A stretch of DNA of 64,000 nucleotides from Sphingopyxis sp. H073. GTDB taxonomy: Bacteria > Pseudomonadota > Alphaproteobacteria > Sphingomonadales > Sphingomonadaceae. Below are positions 27,715 to 36,025 of this stretch, in pieces (the stretch's first letter is position 1; every line of letters begins with the position of its first letter). Location of the stretch: assembly GCF_001468395.1 (NCBI RefSeq), contig NZ_LNSG01000013.1, forward strand, positions 1-64,000, in the 5' to 3' direction. The notes below the pieces were generated by a model. The model searched no databases. It worked only from the letters and a program-made list of their open reading frames with translations, and had not been told where the DNA came from. Position numbers and translations under genes: made by a program.

Positions 27715-28567
27715 CGACCGGCTCGATCAGCGCGTCGGCTTTCGCCGCCTCGGCCATGAGGACATCATAATCCGGAACGTCGGTGTCCCATTCGACGAGC
27801 ACCGGCTTCGGCCCCGCGCGCCGCAGGAAGGTCGCGAGCAAGTCCCAGCAGCGCGGGCGTACCGCCGATCCATGATCGTCGATCGCGATCAGCCCACCCA
27901 TCTCGTCGTCCTTCACCGCATGGCCGGCGACGTGGATCTCGCCGACCAGAGCCGGGTCGAACGCATCGAGCCAAGGCGCAGGATCGAGCCCCAGATTGAA
28001 CGCCGACACCTCGACATTGTTGATGTCGAGCAGCAGGCGGCAGCCGCTGCGGCGGCAGAGTTCGTGGAGGAATTGCACTTCGTCCCAGTCGCTCTCGGCA
28101 TAAGCGAGATAGCGCGAAGGATTTTCGATGAGGATGCTCCGGCCGAGCCGGTCCTGCACGCGGGCCACTTCGCCAACGAAATGATCGAGCGCAGCGTTGG
28201 TATAGGGGATGGGCAGCAGGTCGGGGAATTTGTCGTCCGGCCCGTTGCTCCAGCTCAGATGGTCGGAAACCATTGCTGGTTCATAACGGTCGCACAGCGC
28301 CGCGAGCGCTTCCAACTCGTCGGCGTCAACGCCCGACGCCGAGCCCAGCGACAGGCCGACCGAATGGAAACTCAGCGGCATATGGTCCGCAATCGCGGTC
28401 AGCCAGCGATGCGGTGGCCCGCCCGCGCCGAAGTAATTTTGGGGGTGAACTTCGGCCCAGGCGGGCGCCGCCCCCCGCTCCGCCGCATCGAGCACGTCGG
28501 CATAGTGCCGGGATCGAAGCCCTATGCCGGCACGCGGCGGCAGCGAGTGGAGCGGGGGGACGGACAA
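27707..28567 (-). CDS. bufB: BufB, MNIO-family (DUF692) multinuclear iron oxidase for bufferin maturation
   Basis: About 286 aa, a TIM-barrel DUF692 enzyme. Conserved blocks in order are PRAGIGLRSRHY, AEVHPQNYFG, SFHSVGLSLGS, VSDHLSWS, LIENPSRYLAY, LLLDINNVEV, GEIHVAGHA, IDDHGSAV and VLVEWDTDVP. These supply the His/Asp/Glu/Asn metal ligands of MNIO enzymes, which oxidise Cys residues of a precursor peptide to thiooxazoles. No ATG or GTG exists between the bufA stop and the first family block. TTG at 28567, 2 nt after bufA, is the best start. It overlaps bufC by 8 nt. Confidence 0.93.
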   Translation of the reverse strand: MSVPPLHSLPPRAGIGLRSRHYADVLDAAERGAAPAWAEVHPQNYFGAGGPPHRWLTAIADHMPLSFHSVGLSLGSASGVDADELEALAALCDRYEPAMVSDHLSWSNGPDDKFPDLLPIPYTNAALDHFVGEVARVQDRLGRSILIENPSRYLAYAESDWDEVQFLHELCRRSGCRLLLDINNVEVSAFNLGLDPAPWLDAFDPALVGEIHVAGHAVKDDEMGGLIAIDDHGSAVRPRCWDLLATFLRRAGPKPVLVEWDTDVPDYDVLMAEAAKADALIEPVDA

Positions 28568-28569
28568 GA

Positions 28570-28863
28570 TCAGCTCTTCTTGGGAACCGGCTTCGCATGG
28601 CCCTTGTGCGCGGCCAGCGTGCCCCCCATCTTGACGCAGGTACCCTTCGGGACATTTTTCCAGGCATTGCCCTGATAGTCGACGGTCGAGGTACCGGCGC
28701 AGCTCGTGCCCGGACCCGCGGCGCAATCATTCTTGCCCTTGAGCGAAACGCCGTAGCATTTTTCCTTCGCGCCGTCGGCAGCCGCGGCAGGGGCGGCCAT
28801 CGTGCCGGCGGCCATGGCAAGAACGGCCGAGGCGGCGAGCGACAGTTTGAGTGCATTCGTCAT
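28570..28863 (-). CDS. bufA: BufA bufferin precursor (DUF2282), copper-buffering RiPP
   Basis: A 97-aa DUF2282 protein. A cleavable signal peptide (about residues 1-29, ending AAPAAAA) precedes a core with four cysteines at 36, 47, 55 and 76, in the blocks [25 protein letters not shown] and VPKGTC. Bufferins of this class are oxidised on Cys by BufB-BufC and exported to buffer copper in the periplasm. Of two ATGs, 28869 and 28863, the second is 8 nt from GGGAG and is chosen; the first is only 2 nt away. The tail is Lys/His-rich. Confidence 0.92.
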   Translation of the reverse strand: MTNALKLSLAASAVLAMAAGTMAAPAAAADGAKEKCYGVSLKGKNDCAAGPGTSCAGTSTVDYQGNAWKNVPKGTCVKMGGTLAAHKGHAKPVPKKS

Positions 28864-28916
28864 GGTCATTACTCCCTTTAAGAAATGGATGATGCGGGGG
28901 ATGGCATCGTCCCTGT

Positions 28917-28942
28917 TTCGCGCGGGATGCCGAACAGGTTAC
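28917..28942 (-). promoter_or_regulatory. Predicted SigF promoter of the bufferin operon
   Basis: On the minus strand the sequence reads GTAACC (-35, 28942-28937), 16 bases, then CGAA (-10, 28920-28917). This is exactly the GTAACC-N16-CGAA pattern I recall being reported for Caulobacter SigF. It lies 48-54 nt upstream of the two possible bufA ATGs and is the only copy I noticed in an intergenic position. The operon it heads encodes SigF and NrsF. Confidence 0.82.
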
Positions 28943-29006
28943 GCCTTGTGCCATCTTGTCGCCACCTTCCTCGCGCAGGGGCGCGCCTAGATCAGGAAAA
29001 GAGACG

Positions 29007-29483
29007 ATGAGCGTAGCCTTCCGCCGCGAAAGCGACGACGAGCATAAAGAACCCGAATATGAGCTGCCGATCCCGGCCGGCGCGAACCTCGTGACGCCCC
29101 GCGGGCTCCGCCTGCTTGGCGAAGCGGTCGCGCGTCTCGAAGCGGCGATCGCGGCCGAGGGCGAGGAGGAGGCGCGCAAGAAGCTCCAGCGCCAGCTCCG
29201 CTACTTCAACACGCGCAAGGCGACCGCCGAGGTGCAGGCACCGGCCGGCGAAGGGCTCGTCGGCATCGGCAGCCGCGTTCGATACACGCTGAACGGCACC
29301 GAGCGTGCCCTCACCATCGTCGGGCATGATGAGGCAGATCCGGCCGCTGGGCGCATCGCCTTCACCGCGCCGCTCGGCCGCGCCTTGATGGGCGCCGAAG
29401 CCGGTGACGTGGTCGAATTCCAGGGCCGCGAGGACGCCATCGAAATCCTCGCCGCTGCCGCCGATCCGGAGGTCATGGCATGA
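29007..29483 (+). CDS. GreA/GreB family transcription elongation factor-like protein
   Basis: A 158-aa protein with a coiled-coil-like N-terminal part (LLGEAVARLEAAIAAEGEEEA, ARKKLQRQL). The C-terminal GreA/GreB FKBP-like domain is VGIGSRVRYTLNGTERALTIVGHDEADPAAG followed by PLGRALMGAEAGDVVEF. These factors enter the RNA polymerase secondary channel and rescue backtracked complexes; RNK-type members bind but do not cleave. The start at 29007 follows AAAGAGACG and removes a non-homologous leader. It is divergent from bufA and overlaps the small gene at 29480. Confidence 0.85.
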   Translation: MSVAFRRESDDEHKEPEYELPIPAGANLVTPRGLRLLGEAVARLEAAIAAEGEEEARKKLQRQLRYFNTRKATAEVQAPAGEGLVGIGSRVRYTLNGTERALTIVGHDEADPAAGRIAFTAPLGRALMGAEAGDVVEFQGREDAIEILAAAADPEVMA

Positions 29484-29659
29484 AGGACAAGTTCGAACGC
29501 CACAAACAGCCCTGGACCGCCGCCGAGATCGACAAGCTCCACACGCTCGCCAAGAAGGGCATGGCGCTCAAAGCCATCGCGAAGGCGCTGACGCGCAGTG
29601 AGGAATCGGTGAAAATCCGCGCCAAGGCGGACGGCCTCCCGATCGCGAAGCTGCGCTAA
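29480..29659 (+). CDS. Small basic Myb/SANT-like protein, 59 aa
   Basis: A 59-codon frame that starts in an ATGA overlap with the stop of the GreA-like gene and ends 8 nt before the flavoprotein gene. The peptide begins MKDKFERHKQPWTAAEIDKL and continues with a helix-turn-helix-like repeat (LAKKGMALKAIAKALTRSEESVKIRAKADG). The WT-x2-E pattern resembles a short SANT/Myb or gcrA-like helix-turn-helix and the peptide is rich in Lys/Arg. DNA binding is inferred, not shown. Coupling to a Gre-like factor suggests a transcription-related role. Confidence 0.8.
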   Translation: MKDKFERHKQPWTAAEIDKLHTLAKKGMALKAIAKALTRSEESVKIRAKADGLPIAKLR

Positions 29660-29667
29660 GGTCCGAC

Positions 29668-30840
29668 ATGACAACTTACGACGCCATCGTGCTGGGTGCC
29701 GGCGCGGCCGGACTGATGTGCGCGGCGGTCGCTGGCGCACGCGGACGGCGCGTTCTGCTGCTCGACCATGCCGATCAGGTGGGGAAGAAGATCCTCATCT
29801 CGGGCGGCGGCCGCTGCAACTTCACCAACATCCACACCGCGCCCGACCGGTTCCTTTCGGCGAACCCGCATTTCGCCAAGTCAGCGCTCGCGCGCTACAC
29901 CCCTGCCGATTTCATCGCGCTCGTCGAGCGCCACGGCATCGCCTATCATGAAAAGACGCTCGGCCAGCTTTTCTGCGACGGTTCGGCGAAACAGATCGTC
30001 GCGATGCTGCTCGAGGAATGCGCCAAAGCCGGTGTCGAGGTCCGCACCGGTCAGCCGGTGAGCGACGTCGCCCATGCCGACGGCAAATTCGCCGTCCGCT
30101 TTGGCGAACAGAATTTCACGGCCGCATCTCTCGTCATTGCCACGGGCGGCCCGTCGATCCCGAAGATGGGCGCAACCGGCTTCGCCTATGATCTCGCGCG
30201 CCAGTTCGGCCTGAAGGTCGTCGAACCGCTTCCCGCGCTGGTTCCATTGACGCTCGGCGGCGACGATGTCCTGTTCCGCGAGCTGTCGGGCATCGCCGCG
30301 CCGGTCGAAGCGCGTGCAGGCAAGACGGCCTTCCGCGAGGCGGCGCTCTTCACGCACAAGGGCCTGTCGGGCCCTGCGATCCTGCAGATCAGCAGCTATA
30401 GGCGTCATGGCGAGTCGGTGACGATCGACTTCCTTCCCGACGCGCCCCCGGGCTGGCTGCTCGATGCCAAGCGCGCCCGCCCGCGCAGCACGCTCCGAAC
30501 CGCGCTTGGCGCCGCGCTGCCCGATCGTCTCGCCGAAACGCTGGCCGAACGCCTTGCGCTTCCCGGCGAACTTGCCGCGCAAACCGACCGCAAGCTCACC
30601 GATGCCGAGGCGAAACTTGCGCGCTGGACCTTCCACCCCAACGGCACCGAAGGCTTCGCGAAGGCCGAGGTTACCGTGGGGGGAATCTCGACCGCAAACC
30701 TGTCCTCGCAAACAATGATGGCCAAAACCGTCCCGAACCTCTATGCGGTCGGCGAAGCCGTAGATGTCACAGGGTGGTTAGGCGGCTATAATTTTCAATG
30801 GGCCTGGGCGAGCGGACACGCTGCCGGACAGGTGATTTAA
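29668..30840 (+). CDS. HI0933/BaiN-like NAD(P)/FAD-dependent oxidoreductase
   Basis: A 390-aa flavoprotein. The N-terminal dinucleotide fold VLGAGAAGLMCAAVAG (about residues 8-23) is followed by GKKILISGGGRCNFTN, the HI0933 family hallmark, and LVIATGGPSIPKMGATG. C-terminal blocks AKAEVTVGGISTANL and GEAVDVTGWLGGYNFQWAWASG complete the FAD site. Members are poorly characterised reductases. It follows the small gene at 29480 by 8 nt, so it probably shares the gre-like transcript. Confidence 0.92.
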   Translation: MTTYDAIVLGAGAAGLMCAAVAGARGRRVLLLDHADQVGKKILISGGGRCNFTNIHTAPDRFLSANPHFAKSALARYTPADFIALVERHGIAYHEKTLGQLFCDGSAKQIVAMLLEECAKAGVEVRTGQPVSDVAHADGKFAVRFGEQNFTAASLVIATGGPSIPKMGATGFAYDLARQFGLKVVEPLPALVPLTLGGDDVLFRELSGIAAPVEARAGKTAFREAALFTHKGLSGPAILQISSYRRHGESVTIDFLPDAPPGWLLDAKRARPRSTLRTALGAALPDRLAETLAERLALPGELAAQTDRKLTDAEAKLARWTFHPNGTEGFAKAEVTVGGISTANLSSQTMMAKTVPNLYAVGEAVDVTGWLGGYNFQWAWASGHAAGQVI

Positions 30841-30907
30841 GCCCATTGAGCCCCTTTTCCGTCGGCTCGTCACCGCACCGGTGACCGCCCATATTGTTGA
30901 GATATAA

Positions 30908-32770
30908 ATGCCTTTCGAAAATCTTTCCTCCGTCCTTTCGGACGCCCTTGTCGCGCGCGGATACGAAGCGCTCACCCCCGTCCAGACCCAGGTCACCGAA
31001 TCCGAAGCGAAGGGCCGCGACCTCCTCGTTTCGGCGCAGACCGGCTCGGGCAAGACCGTCGCCTTCGGCCTCGCAATGGCCGACGAGCTGATCGAGGACG
31101 GTCGGCTGCCCTTCGCGACCTCGCCGCTCGCGTTGATCGTCGCGCCGACGCGCGAACTCGCGCTGCAGGTCAGCCGCGAACTCGGCTGGCTCTATGCCAA
31201 GGCGGGAGCGCGCATCGCGACCTGCGTCGGCGGCATGGACGCCAGCAAGGAACGCCGTGCGCTCGGTCAGGGCGTGCAGATCGTCGTCGGCACGCCCGGA
31301 CGCCTGCGCGACCATCTCGAACGCGGCGCGCTCGACCTCAGCGCGCTCCGCGTCGCGATCCTCGACGAGGCCGACGAAATGCTCGACATGGGCTTTCGCG
31401 ACGACCTTGAGGAAATCCTCGATGGCACCCCCGAAACGCGCCGCACCTTGCTGTTCTCGGCGACGCTCCCGAAGCCGATCGTCCAGCTCGCCAAGCGGTA
31501 TCAGCGCGATGCGCTGCGCATCTCGACCGTCGGTGAAGACCGCGGCCATGGCGACATCGCCTATCAGGCGGTGACCGTCGCCCCCGCCGACATCGAGGGC
31601 GCGGTCGTCAACCTGCTCCGCCTCCACGATGCCGAAACCGCGATGCTGTTCTGCGCGACGCGCGACAATGTCCGCCGCCTGCACGCCAGCCTGGTCGAGC
31701 GCGGCTTCTCCGCGGTTGCCCTGTCGGGCGAGCATAGCCAGAACGAACGCAACCAGGCGCTGCAGGCGCTGCGCGACCGCCGCGCCAAGGTCTGCGTCGC
31801 GACCGACGTCGCCGCGCGCGGTATCGACCTGCCGACGCTGAGTCTCGTCATCCACGTCGAAATCCCGCGCGACGCCGAAGCGCTCCAGCACCGTTCGGGC
31901 CGCACCGGCCGCGCAGGCAAAAAGGGCACCGCGGTCATCATCGTCCCCTATCCGCGCCGCCGCCGCGTCGACGGCATGCTGCGCGGTGCGCGCATCAACG
32001 CCGAGTGGATGGACGCGCCGACCGCCGCCGACGTGCGCCAGCGCGATCAGGAACGGCTGATGGAGAAGCTGCTGACGCCCGTCGAGCATGAGCCCGAGGA
32101 TATCGAACTGGCGCAGCGCCTGATGGCCGAGCGCACGCCCGAGGATATCGCCGCCTCGCTCGTCCAGGCGCATCGCGCGCTGATGCCACCGCCCGAGGAC
32201 CTGCTCGACAACGGCTCGCGCGGCCGCGACGGTGCCGGCCGCCCCGAACGTGGCGAGCGCTTCGAGCGTCCGGACCGCGGCAGCGCCGACCGCCGCGAAG
32301 GCTTCGAGGACGCCGTGTGGTTCCGCCTCAATATCGGCCGCCACCAGAATGCCGACCCGCGCTGGATCCTCCCCCTGCTCTGCCGCCGCGGCCATGTGAG
32401 CAAGAACGAGATCGGCGCGATCCGCATCGGTCCCAAGGAAACGATGTTCAACATCCCGCGCGCCATTGCCGACCGCTTCGCCGAAGCCGTCACGCGCACT
32501 GCAAATCAGGACGGCGAGGACGACAGCGGTGTGTCGATCACCCCCGCGCCCGACGGCCCGACCTATCCGCCGCGCCGCGACAAGAGCCCGCGCGACAAGG
32601 GTCCGCGCGACGGCGCTCCGCGCAGCACACTTGGCCGCGCGCCCGGCGGCGACCGCAGCTTCAGCGACCGCGCCGGCCCGCGTGGACCGCGCGGTCCCGG
32701 TGGGCCTGGCGGCAACGATCGCTACAAACCCAAGCCCTACGGCCAGCGCAGCCCGCGCCGTTCGAAATAG
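30908..32770 (+). CDS. DEAD-box ATP-dependent RNA helicase with DbpA-type RNA-binding domain
   Basis: A 620-aa helicase. Motifs in order are AQTGSGKT (43-50), PTRELALQVS, GTPGRL, DEAD (153-156), SAT, and the C-terminal core with HRSGRTGRAGKKG. A DbpA-like RNA-binding domain follows (about residues 470-540, NIGRHQNADPRWILPLLCRRG through FNIPRAIADRF). The Arg/Gly/Pro/Asp-rich tail is likely disordered. This architecture matches CsdA/DbpA-type helicases in ribosome assembly and cold adaptation. No cold-shock element could be identified upstream. Confidence 0.94.
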   Translation: MPFENLSSVLSDALVARGYEALTPVQTQVTESEAKGRDLLVSAQTGSGKTVAFGLAMADELIEDGRLPFATSPLALIVAPTRELALQVSRELGWLYAKAGARIATCVGGMDASKERRALGQGVQIVVGTPGRLRDHLERGALDLSALRVAILDEADEMLDMGFRDDLEEILDGTPETRRTLLFSATLPKPIVQLAKRYQRDALRISTVGEDRGHGDIAYQAVTVAPADIEGAVVNLLRLHDAETAMLFCATRDNVRRLHASLVERGFSAVALSGEHSQNERNQALQALRDRRAKVCVATDVAARGIDLPTLSLVIHVEIPRDAEALQHRSGRTGRAGKKGTAVIIVPYPRRRRVDGMLRGARINAEWMDAPTAADVRQRDQERLMEKLLTPVEHEPEDIELAQRLMAERTPEDIAASLVQAHRALMPPPEDLLDNGSRGRDGAGRPERGERFERPDRGSADRREGFEDAVWFRLNIGRHQNADPRWILPLLCRRGHVSKNEIGAIRIGPKETMFNIPRAIADRFAEAVTRTANQDGEDDSGVSITPAPDGPTYPPRRDKSPRDKGPRDGAPRSTLGRAPGGDRSFSDRAGPRGPRGPGGPGGNDRYKPKPYGQRSPRRSK

Positions 32771-32771
32771 C

Positions 32772-32880
32772 CGTCATTGCGACCCCGGCGAAAGCCGGGG
32801 GAAGCAAACCAGAGCGGCCCTGCACCGCCCTGGATTGCCGCGTCGCCCCGGATCAGGTCCGGGACTCCTCGCAATGACGG
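32772..32880. repeat. Palindromic element, gtcattgcga family with nested arms
   Basis: Terminal arms cgtcattgcga (32772-32782) and tcgcaatgacgg (32869-32880) enclose two smaller pairs, including ccccggcgaaagccgggg and ccggatcaggtccggg. It follows the helicase stop by 1 nt and could serve as its transcription terminator. It shares its ends with the perfect hairpin at 61206-61281. Confidence 0.7.
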
Positions 32881-32954
32881 GATAAGTGGCCGAACCGCCC
32901 TTGCACTCCCCGCTCCGGCTCGCCAGATGGACCGGACAGCAGGAGAGACGCGCC

Positions 32955-33941
32955 ATGCAAGCGATCGAGGCCTTTATCGAAAGCCAGGGCGGCCCCGAGG
33001 TCATCGATTGGCGTGAGGTCACGCTGGGCGATCCGGAACCCGGCCAGGTGCTGGTGCGGCAGACCGCGGTCGGGCTCAACTATATCGACATCTACCATCG
33101 CAACGGGACCTATCCGGTCGAGCTGCCCGGCGGGCTCGGCGTCGAAGCCGCGGGCGAGGTGATCGCGGTCGGCGCCGACGTTCACGGGCTCAAACCCGGC
33201 GACCGCGTCGCGACCTTCGGACCGCAGCGCAACGCCTACGCCAGCGCGCGGCTCGTTCCCGCCGCCTCGCTGTTCAAGCTCCCCGCGACGATCGACGACG
33301 AGACCGCGGCGGCGGCGCTGCTCAAGGCCGCGACCGTCGAAGCGCTCGTCGAACGCTGCGCCAAGGTCGAGGCCGGCTGGCCCGTCCTCGTTCATGCCGC
33401 GGCCGGCGGGGTGGGGCTGATCCTCGTGCAATGGCTGAAGGCGATCGGCGCGACCGTCATCGGGACGGTCAGCACCGAAGTCAAGGAACATGCCGCGCGC
33501 GAAGCCGGCGCCGACCATGTCATCCGATACAAGACCGACGACGTCGCCGCGCACGTCCGCGAGATCACCGACGGCCAGGGCGTGCCCGTCACCTTCGACG
33601 GGATCGGCATGGCGACCTGGGCAACTTCGCTCAAGGCCACGGCGCGGCGCGGGCTGATCGTCAGCTATGGCAATGCCGGCGGGGCGGTGACGGGGGTCAA
33701 CCTCGGCGTCCTGGCGCAACACGGCTCGCAATTCGTCACCCGCCCGACCTTGTTCGATTATTATCTCCATCCCGGCGAGCGCGCCGCCGGCGCGGCGCGC
33801 GTGTTCGAGATGGTCGAAAGCGGCGCGGTGAAAATCACGGTCGGGCAGCGCTATTCGCTGCAGGATGCCGCGCACGCGCACGCCGATCTCGAAGCCGGGC
33901 GCACGACCGGGTCGAGCCTGCTGATTCCGGAACACATTTAA
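32955..33941 (+). CDS. NADPH:quinone reductase / zeta-crystallin-like oxidoreductase
   Basis: A 328-aa MDR-superfamily protein without the catalytic zinc cysteines, as in quinone oxidoreductase (QOR). Its start is AIEAFIESQGGPEVIDW, and GLNYIDIYHRNGTYP plus the Rossmann motif VHAAAGGVGLILVQWLKAIGATVIGT (about 145-170) are characteristic. It likely performs one-electron reduction of quinones with NADPH. The ATG at 32955 follows AGGAGAGACGCGCC. Confidence 0.93.
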   Translation: MQAIEAFIESQGGPEVIDWREVTLGDPEPGQVLVRQTAVGLNYIDIYHRNGTYPVELPGGLGVEAAGEVIAVGADVHGLKPGDRVATFGPQRNAYASARLVPAASLFKLPATIDDETAAAALLKAATVEALVERCAKVEAGWPVLVHAAAGGVGLILVQWLKAIGATVIGTVSTEVKEHAAREAGADHVIRYKTDDVAAHVREITDGQGVPVTFDGIGMATWATSLKATARRGLIVSYGNAGGAVTGVNLGVLAQHGSQFVTRPTLFDYYLHPGERAAGAARVFEMVESGAVKITVGQRYSLQDAAHAHADLEAGRTTGSSLLIPEHI

Positions 33942-33969
33942 ATTCCCTCCCGCTTGCGGGATGGGTGTT

Positions 33970-34818
33970 TCACGCCTTCAACCGCTCCGCGTGCCACGCG
34001 ACATGCTCGGCCATGAAGGTCGAGATGAAATAATAGCTGTGGTCGTACCCCGGCTGCATCCGGATTTCGGCCTTCTGCCCGTTGCGCTCGCACGCCTCGA
34101 CGAGCAGTTCGGTCTTCAGCTGTTCGACAAGGAAATTGTCGGCCTCGCCCTGATCGACGAGCAGGTCGGGAACGCGCAGCCCCTGATCGAGCAGCGCGCA
34201 CGCGTCATAGGCATGCCAGTCCTCGCGGTCGTCGCCCAGATAGCCGCCGAGCGCCTTCTCGCCCCACGGGCATTGCGACGGCGCAGCGATCGGCGAGAAG
34301 GCCGACACCGAGCGGAAGCGGTCCTGGTTGCGCAGCCCGATCGTCAGCGCGCCGTGGCCGCCCATCGAATGGCCGGTGATCGCCTGCCGCGTCAGATCGG
34401 CGCTGGCGAAATTGCGGAGCACCAGCGACGGCAGTTCGTCCTCGATGTACGACCGCATCCGGTAATTCTTCGCCCAGGGCTCCTCGGTCGCATCGACATA
34501 AAAGCCGGCCCCGAGCCCGAAGTCATAGGCTTCGTCGGGATCGTCGGGCACGCCTTCGCCGCGCGGGCTGGTATCGGGGGCGATGAAGATCGCCCCATGC
34601 TCGGCGCAGGCGGCGCGATACTCGCCCTTCTCCATCACATTGGCGTGCGTGCAGGTCAGCCCCGACAGATACCACAGCACCGGCAGCTTGGCGCCGGGCG
34701 CATGATCGGGCACGAAGACCGCAAAGATCATGTCGGTGCCGGTGACGGTGCTCGCGTGCTTGTACACGCCCTGCGTGCCGCCATGGCTGCGATTGGTGGA
34801 GAGGGTTTCGATGGGCAT
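33970..34818 (-). CDS. fghA: S-formylglutathione hydrolase
   Basis: A 282-aa alpha/beta hydrolase of the esterase D family. The nucleophile elbow is GHSMGGHGALT, and late blocks GEADNFLVEQL and YDHSYYFIST supply the acid and His. It hydrolyses S-formylglutathione to formate and glutathione, the last step of glutathione-dependent formaldehyde oxidation. The partner dehydrogenase is at 37956. It is divergent from the serine hydrolase gene at 34892. Confidence 0.95.
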   Translation of the reverse strand: MPIETLSTNRSHGGTQGVYKHASTVTGTDMIFAVFVPDHAPGAKLPVLWYLSGLTCTHANVMEKGEYRAACAEHGAIFIAPDTSPRGEGVPDDPDEAYDFGLGAGFYVDATEEPWAKNYRMRSYIEDELPSLVLRNFASADLTRQAITGHSMGGHGALTIGLRNQDRFRSVSAFSPIAAPSQCPWGEKALGGYLGDDREDWHAYDACALLDQGLRVPDLLVDQGEADNFLVEQLKTELLVEACERNGQKAEIRMQPGYDHSYYFISTFMAEHVAWHAERLKA

Positions 34819-34891
34819 GGGGTCGTCCTGCTTGTGTTTCCACCCTGCTAGGGCATGCTCGCGCCAATTTCAAAAGGGGAGCGCGTGCCGG

Positions 34892-36025
34892 ATGTTCGAT
34901 ACTGCCATTCACGGACGATGTCAGGACCGCTTCGCCGCCGTACGCCTCGGCATGGCGGCGAGCCTTGCCAGCGGCGCCGATGTCGGCCTTTCCTTCTGTG
35001 CGACGATCGGGGGCGAGACGGTCGTCGACCTGTGGGGCGGATACGCCGACGAGGCGAAGACGCGGCCATGGCAGGCCGACACGATCGTCAACGTCTATTC
35101 GACAACCAAGACGATGACCGCGCTCACCGCGCTGCTCGTCGCCGACCGCGGCGACCTCGATTTCGCGGCGCCCGTCGCGCGCTACTGGCCCGAGTTCGCT
35201 GCCAATGGCAAAGCCGACGTCACCGTCGCGCAGTTGATGAGCCACAGCGCGGGCCTGTCGGGCTGGGATACACCTCTGACGACCGAGGATTTCTACGACT
35301 GGGACAAAGTGACCACGTTGCTGGCCGGGCAGGCGCCCTGGTGGCGGCCGGGCAGCGCGCCGGGATATCACGCGATCACCCAGGGCTACCTCGTCGGCGA
35401 GGTCGTGCGTCGCATCACGGGCAAGTCGCTCAGCACGGTTTTTCGCGAGGAGATCGCCGAACCGCTCGGCGCCGATTTCCACATCGGCCTGCCCGCATCG
35501 GAGGATCACCGCGTCGCCGACCTGATCGCGCCCCCCGAAACGATCAGCGCCTTCACAACCGACATCCAGCGCAAGACCTTCACCAACCCCGGCGTCGACG
35601 TATCGGCGACGCGCACGCGGGCCTGGCGCGGTGCCGAGATTCCCGCCGCGGGGGGCACCGGCAATGCACGCAGCGTCGCCGAGATCCACGCGTTGCTCGC
35701 CAATGGCGGCGTTGCAAAGGGCAAGCGCCTGCTCTCGGAAGCGGGCTGCCGCAGGGCGCTCGAGCTGCAGAGTGCCGGCACCGACATGATTCTCGGCATT
35801 CCGATCCGCTATGGCATGGGCTTCGGCCTGCCGAGCGAACTCGTGCCGCTTCCCAACCCCAACACGATTTACTGGGGCGGCTACGGCGGATCGCTGATCA
35901 TCATCGACATGGATGCCCGCGCGACCTTCAGTTACGTCATGAACAAGATGAACAGCGGGCTGACCGGCGATCCGCGTTCCTTCACGCTGATCGGCGCGAT
36001 GTGGATGGCGATGGCGGCCGGCTAA
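34892..36025 (+). CDS. Beta-lactamase-related serine hydrolase (EstB/AmpC-like)
   Basis: A 377-aa protein of the class C beta-lactamase/esterase family. The S-x-x-K motif is STTK in VYSTTKTMTALTALL. YHAITQGYLVGEVVRR carries the Y-x-x motif, and a C-terminal W-G-G-Y-G-G block (NTIYWGGYGGSLIII) fills the HTG position. There is no signal peptide with the start at 34892 (MFDTAIHG), so it is probably cytoplasmic and an esterase, unlike the exported relative at 14030. It overlaps the convergent gene's stop by 4 nt. Confidence 0.88.
   Translation: MFDTAIHGRCQDRFAAVRLGMAASLASGADVGLSFCATIGGETVVDLWGGYADEAKTRPWQADTIVNVYSTTKTMTALTALLVADRGDLDFAAPVARYWPEFAANGKADVTVAQLMSHSAGLSGWDTPLTTEDFYDWDKVTTLLAGQAPWWRPGSAPGYHAITQGYLVGEVVRRITGKSLSTVFREEIAEPLGADFHIGLPASEDHRVADLIAPPETISAFTTDIQRKTFTNPGVDVSATRTRAWRGAEIPAAGGTGNARSVAEIHALLANGGVAKGKRLLSEAGCRRALELQSAGTDMILGIPIRYGMGFGLPSELVPLPNPNTIYWGGYGGSLIIIDMDARATFSYVMNKMNSGLTGDPRSFTLIGAMWMAMAAG

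Noticed and set aside
28863..28869. First bufA ATG at 28869.
   Set aside because: It is only 2 nt from GGGAG; the second ATG, at 8 nt, is the more plausible start, though both remain possible.
30767..32395. A 542-codon frame antisense to the DEAD-box helicase.
   Set aside because: Shadow frame of a confident helicase gene; composition is typical of antisense GC-rich DNA.
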